DNA from: Eurosta solidaginis
Lineage: Eukaryota; Arthropoda; Insecta; Diptera; Tephritidae
Direction of reading: 5' to 3'
DNA length: 64,000 nucleotides
NCBI RefSeq assembly: GCF_040869045.1
Contig: NC_090319.1
Span: 66,126,779-66,190,778 of the forward strand
Positions 58,681 to 64,000 of the stretch are shown here, piece by piece. The notes beneath the pieces are model-generated. The model searched no databases and had not been told where the DNA came from. It was given only the letters and a program-made list of their open reading frames with translations. The stretch's first letter is position 1. Each line of letters starts with the position of its first letter. The position numbers and the translations under genes are program-made.

Positions 58681-58780
58681 GGTCCATTTTCCTACATGGT
58701 GATTTCCCTTATTTTGTCTCCATAGCTCTCAACTGAGTATGTAATGTTCGGTTACACCCGAACTTAGCCTTCCTTACTTG

Positions 58781-61647
58781 TTTTTAATTATGAGAGGGTC
58801 AACCTCACGGAAACCTCTTTACATACATGTACGGAATTCTAGTGATTTTCACAGGGTATATGTCCGAATACATACGTAAATGCAGCTCATTCAATATATC
58901 ACATTGAGTGGAAGAAAATACAGCTAAACGTAAAATATAGTAAATAAAATTTAAACTGTGCAAATACTATTTAAAAGAAAACACTTTAAATATACATTGG
59001 AATGTAAATGAAGTCACTTACAGCAGCGAACAGAAAAAAAGCAGTGGAAATTTTTATAAAATTTCGTCAATTAAATTTACTTTTATAGTTATAGGTCTCT
59101 TAAAACTTGCACTGATTTTTAAAAATTGTTTTCCTAAGGGTGTTTGTTTGACTAAAATTATCAGGCCTACAAAACTACATATCCAAAACGTTCAGAGAAT
59201 CCTAAATAAAAAGTTCAAAACTTTCTCGAATTTTCGATTTTTTTTTCCAAAAAGTTTTATGGATGGTTTGTATAGTTTTAGTTAGAAACTTTTTTCTGAA
59301 TATAAACATTGGCACTGTCATTTTTCTGTTCACAGCTGTAGGTGCACAATTACGCATTGAATTGCTCGTTTTATAAGTCTGTGACATATTTCCTCCTCTA
59401 GTCTAAGTGTAAACATATTTATTTAAACAATAATAATTGCCCAGAGTTGACTAAGTGGACTTTGTACGATTTTTGTTTTGTAATAAAAAGTATATCGCTG
59501 CTACTATCGTGCTGTGACCGAAAAAGTACCCTAAAGGGCATTGTGAATAAGACAAGTGTGATATCTTCAGCATAGACGTCCAAATAACTGTATGGACTGT
59601 ATGCGTAACCATATTTAACATCCTGTCCAAACGGTAAAAAGTAGCCATCCTGAACGCCTGCTCAGGCATTTGATGGATAAGATTGTTGTGTACACAATGC
59701 TAAAGAGTTTAGAGAGAATGTACATACTTCGACCGACAGTAGCTTAATTTGTACAGTTATCTCTTGTGTCTCAAGAGCAACCAAGAGTAGAATTCTTTAA
59801 ATACTCCAACAACAGGAACAGCTACTGGTTTCTTTACATTTTATACCTTCCTCAGGGGAAACAAATTGTCAGACATTGGAGTAACTCCAACGCTGTATAG
59901 AAGACGAAGATCCATAATATTAAACCTTGAAATCTGTTGAAATTTTTTATTGAAGATTTTCAAATAATAAGAGGAAAAAAATCTTCATATTTTGTTGTTA
60001 TTTATGAACGGTCGACAGCAAAACTTGGATTTATATTAATGCTGAATACAAGGGAAACTAACAAACGTATCCGCAAATGTGCGGTAAACGAAAAAGGGCA
60101 GTAAAAAGGACACATCATTTTTTTTTTTTGTCTCCACAATGACGATACTTCGATCCTTACAATCAAACGGGGACTCATGGTTCTTCCGCATTAAGAGGAA
60201 GACATATCAGATAATTCAAAGGTGGACACATTATGTTATTCGTTAAAGGGGGATGCGGATATATATCAACTAATAAGCAGCTGAGTGCCACCTTTTGAAG
60301 GAATGGAATTGTATCGCAAATTCTTGGACCATTTTGCGGCCACTTCGTGACTATTTCGGGATCACTACAAACACACTTTGGGATTATTTTAAGGATCATT
60401 TCGAAACAATAATCGATGCAATTTTGGAGATGTTTTAGGGTGACTTAAAGATTATTTTCGGAATGTTTTGGGGACTATTTTAGGACAGTTATTCTTCTTG
60501 TGTTTTTTTTTGCGATATTCGAGAAAATTTCGGGACCAATTTGGAGCAATTTTCGTTCACTTCAGGATTGTTTAAGGTATCATATCGGACTACTGCTGGA
60601 TTATTTCGAAACTATTTTGAATTCATTTCAGGACAGTTACAGAATCATTTTAGGATCATTTCGGGATTATTTTCGGAATTATTTTGAATTTCAGAAAGAC
60701 TTCCTCATAATTTTGAACTAAAAATCCAAAAATATTTTAAAGTTTTACGCATATACATGCCTTAGTTTTCCACCTTGTTGTGGAATCATTCAGCCTCCGA
60801 AAACTATATTACAAAAATGCACTTAATATAATAAAGCTGACGGCAAAGTGGAAGCGAGAAGAGTTGCTATAATATAGATAATAATAGATAGAAGAACCTG
60901 CAAAATACTTCTTATGGAAAGTTCTAGAAGTTGTAAGAGTGCTAGAAACTTCTCAAGCTTATAAAATATATGAAAATAAAAATCGCTTCTCGCCTGGCAT
61001 AGCTTCTAGCGAGCACTCTGACGCTAGCCTTAAAACCTGATGAAGTACTTTCTACTTTTAAATTAATGTGGCTTAATAATATGCGACGGTAAGCGAAAAG
61101 TGCAAATGCAACTGCTCTTAAAACAATTTCCAAAGATATCAGTTTTTAATCACAAAATTAATAATTTGAGTTGAAGGTTAGAGAGATAATAAAAAAATAG
61201 AAAAAAATTATAAATTTAATATAAAAATTAATATTAACAAACGAAAATAAATAAAACAAATAAATGCAGAAGCTTAAGTAATAAAAAGTTTAAATTGTTA
61301 AATATTTTAACATGCACATAGAGAAAATAATAAATTAGACCAGAAACAAAAAAACAAAAGATAGGAAAACGGTTAAGATATAAAAAGAAAGAAACAAAAA
61401 TCAAAGAAAGATAAGAACTACCAAAAGACTTATTAAGCACTAATTATATAAACATCAGAAAAAGAATCCAAAAATAATATAAAGCAAATAAAAAAAAAAA
61501 CATGAGAACAAAAACAAAAAAAATTCACATCCAAAGAAAAAAATAATAAAGCGAGCAAAAAAACAAAGGTACGTAAATTAAAAAAGAAATAAAAATAAAG
61601 TGAGAAAAAAAAACAAAGATAAGTAAAGTAAAATAGAAAAGAAAAAA
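58781..61647. other. Unassigned DNA; no gene recognised
   Basis: A degenerate TTTCGGGA-type repeat lies at 60330-60710 and an A-rich purine stretch at 61140-61645. Frames found here, such as 60500-60721, come from repeat sequence. No exon or RNA gene could be supported. Confidence 0.5.
60330..60710. repeat. Degenerate TTTCGGGA-type repeat, second locus
   Basis: Runs of gactatttcgggatcac, gggattattttaaggatcat, aggatcatttcgggattatt recur every 20-25 bases. The same motif set fills CycG intron 1 (40660-41790). Confidence 0.6.
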
Positions 61648-64000
61648 CAAGTAAGGAAGGTTAAGTTCGGGTGTATCCGAACATTACATACTCAGTTGAG
61701 TGCTATGGTGACAACATAAGGTAAAATAACCATGTAGGAAAATGAACCGATGGAAACCCTGGAATGTGTTCGTATGACAGGTGTATCAAATGAAAGGAAT
61801 TAAAGAGTATTTTATGAGGGAGTGGGCCATAGTTCTATAGGTGGACGCCATTTAGGCATATCGCCATAAAGGTGGATCAGGGTTGACTCTAGAATTTTTT
61901 TGTACGATATGGGTATCAAATGAAAGGTGTTAATGAGTATTTTAAAAAAAGTAATCCTTAGTTCCATAGGTGGACGCCGTTTCGAGGTATCTCCATAAAG
62001 GTGGACCAGGGGTGACCCTAGAATTTGTTTGTACGATATGGGTATCAAACGAAAGGTGTTAATGAGTACTTTAAAAGGGAGTGGGCCTAAGTTCTATAGG
62101 TGGACGCCGTTTCGAAATATCGCCATAAAGGTGGACCAGGGGTGACTCTAGAATGTGTTTGTGCGATATGGGTATCAAATTAAAGGTATTAATGAGGGTT
62201 TTAAAAGGGAGTGGTGGTAGTTCTATAGGTAGTCGCTTTTTCGAGATATCGCCATAAAGGTGGACCAGGGTGACTCTAGAATGCGTTTGTACAATATGTG
62301 TATCCAACGAAAGGTGTTAATGACTATTTTAAAAGGGAGTGGGCCTTAGTTCTATAGGTGGACGCCGTTTCGAAATATCGCCATAAAGGTGGACCAGGGG
62401 TGACTCTAGAATGTGTTTGTGCGATATGGGTATCAAATTAAAGGTATTAATGAGGGTTTTAAAAGGGAGTGGTGGTAGTTGTATAGGTGGTTGCCTTTTC
62501 GAGATATCGCATTAAGGTTTACCAGGGGTGACTCTAGAATACGTTTGTACAATATGGGTATCAAACGAAAGGTGCTAATGAGGTGACTAGACTTTGTTTG
62601 TACGATATGGGTTTCAAATAAAAGGTGTTAATGAGTATTTTTAAAGGGAGTGGGCCTTCGTTCTATAGGTGGTCGCCTTTTCGAGATATCGCCATAAAGG
62701 TGGACCAGGGGTGACTCTAGAATATGTGTGTACGATATGGGTATCAAATGAAAGGTGTTAATGAGAGTTTTAAAAGGGAGTGGTGGTAGTTGTATATGTG
62801 AAGGCGTTTTCCAGATATCGACCAAAATGTGGACCAGGGTGACCCATAACATCCTCTGTTGGATACCGCTAATTTATTTATATATGTAATATCTGCAAAG
62901 ATTTCAAGGGTTCTTTATTTCGCCCTGCAGAACTTTTTCATTTTCTTCTACTTAATATGGTAAGTGTCACAACCATTTTACAAAGTTTTTTCCAAAGTTA
63001 TATTTCGCGTCAATAAACCAATCCAATTACTATGTTTCATCCCTTTTTTCGTATTTGGTATAGAATTATGGCATTTTTTTCATTTTTCGTAATTTTCGAT
63101 ATCGAAAAAGTGGGCGTGGTCATAGTCGGATTTCGTTCATTTTTTATACCAAGATAAAGTGCGTTCAGATAAGTACGTGAACTAAGTTCAGTAAAGATAT
63201 GTCGATTTTTGCTCTAGTTATCGTGTTAACGGCCATGCGGAAGGACAGACGGACAACCGTGTATAAAAACTGGGCGTGGCTTCAACCGATTTCGCCCATT
63301 TTCACAGAAAACAGTTAGCGTCATAAAATCTATGCCCCTACCAATTTCAAAACGACTGGTAAATTTTTGTTCGACTAATGGCATTAAAAGTATCCTAGAC
63401 AAATTAAATGAAAAAGGGCGGAACCACGCCCATTTTTAACTTTTCTTTTATTTTTGTATTTTGTTGCACCATATCATTACTGGAGTTGAATGTTGACATA
63501 ATTTACTTATATAGTGTAAAGATATTAAATTTTTTGTTAAAATTTTACTTTAAAAAATATTTTTTTAAAGTGGGCGTGGTCCTACTCCGATTTCGCTAAT
63601 TTTTATTAAGCGTACATATAGTAATAGGAGTAACGTTCCTGCCAAATTTCATCATGATATCTTCAACGACTGCCAAATTACAGCTTGCAAAAATTTTAAA
63701 TTACCTTCTTTTAAAAGTGGGCGGTGCTACCCCCATTGTCGAAAATTTTACTAATTTTCAACTCTGCGTCATAAGCTGAACTCACCTACCGAATTTCATC
63801 GCTTTATCTGTCTTTGGTAATGAATTATTGCACTTTTTCGGTTTTTCGAAATTTTCGATATCGAAAAAGTGGGCGTGGGTATAGTCCGATATCGTTCATT
63901 TTAAATAGTGATCTGAGATGAGTGCTCAGGAACCTACATACCTAATTTCATCAAGATACCTCAAAATTTACTCAAGTTATCGTGTTCACGGACGGACGGA
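61648..64000 (-). mobile_element. Helentron/DINE-1-type element, family B copy 3, cut by the window end
   Basis: Its 3' end is at 61648 (caagtaaggaaggttaag in plus sense), followed by the hairpin (61665-61682), the inverted repeat atactcagttgag (61688-61700), a satellite array to about 62860 and the unique blocks with gggcgtgg boxes. The 5' inverted repeat should lie just beyond 64000, as the last bases (cggacggacgga) correspond to the microsatellite at 17520-17548 of copy 1. Confidence 0.75.
61740..62860. repeat. Satellite array inside family B copy 3
   Basis: Eight or nine monomers of about 125-130 bp with gatatgggtatcaaa, ggtggaccaggggtgactct and tctataggtggacgcc. A larger unit repeats too: the tract starting cgaaatatcgccataaaggt at 62112 recurs at 62372. 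Confidence 0.87.

Larger units (their letters stand above)
54832..58780 (+). mobile_element. Helentron/DINE-1-type element, family B copy 2
   Basis: Begins TTATACTCAGTTGAGCAGAG (inverted repeat 54833-54845), followed by gattgaaccatgtccgtcca and CCGT repeats. The 763-bp unit around gttaacacgataacttgagt occurs at 54988, 55751 and 56514, spacing 763 each time, alternating with ccacgcccacttttt blocks. A satellite array follows, then the inverted copy ctcaactgagtat (58728-58740), hairpin (58746-58763) and end CCTTCCTTACTTG (58780). Copy 1 and copy 3 are in the opposite orientation. Confidence 0.75.

Noticed and set aside
60500..60721. 73-residue plus-strand frame
   Set aside because: It is read from the degenerate TTTCGGGA-type repeat, giving F/R/D-rich periodic sequence with no motif.
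61812..62852. Several 74-78-residue minus-strand frames with a shared IPISYKxILxSPLVHLYGD pattern
   Set aside because: They are translations of successive 130-bp satellite monomers, not a protein repeat family; frame is lost whenever monomer length changes.

Overview
The window looks like a dipteran genome, most likely a true fruit fly (Tephritidae); that placement is inference. The evidence is a Cyclin G-like gene with recognisable Drosophila-type cyclin-box and C-terminal blocks, AT-rich non-coding DNA, and repeats of the DINE-1/Helentron, mdg1/412, LOA-like, RTE and tRNA-SINE kinds. I could not search any database.

Only one host gene can be assembled: a minus-strand Cyclin G (CycG) gene with five coding exons (43399-41974, 40500-40261, 40005-39631, 39564-39350, 22734-22659). 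All junctions have GT-AG signals and consistent phases. The last intron is about 16.6 kb. It holds degenerate repeats, a 5'-truncated LOA-like element with a 15-bp target duplication, a 6-kb DINE-1-like satellite block and a truncated RTE element. The first coding exon is interrupted by a 407-bp inverted-repeat element flanked by TA; removing it with one TA restores a 640-codon frame.

Layout: 1-6276 is a decayed mdg1/412-like LTR retrotransposon on the minus strand (RNase H, RT, protease, gag, 2.3-kb leader, tRNA-Arg primer site, LTR). 6294-8400 holds a tRNA-derived SINE and an LOA-like copy with a 5' inversion. 8400-14900 is mostly unassigned, with another SINE, a solo LTR and a tRNA-like SINE. 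14902-17688 is a Helentron-type element (family B) with a 130-bp satellite. 17690-22650 is unassigned AT-rich DNA that probably includes the CycG 3' UTR. 22659-43399 is CycG. 43400-48436 holds the upstream region and a nested 35-bp-TIR element. 48437-52398 is an inverted-repeat-bounded segment carrying a second family A block. 53892-54476 is a small TAA-flanked TIR element. 54832-58780 and 61648-64000 are two more family B copies, in opposite orientation to each other.

The most notable features are the element inside the CycG coding exon, the two Helentron-like families with hairpin, subterminal inverted repeat and internal satellite, and several nested or rearranged insertions whose order can be read from the sequence. 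No operon-like or novel enzymatic system was found.
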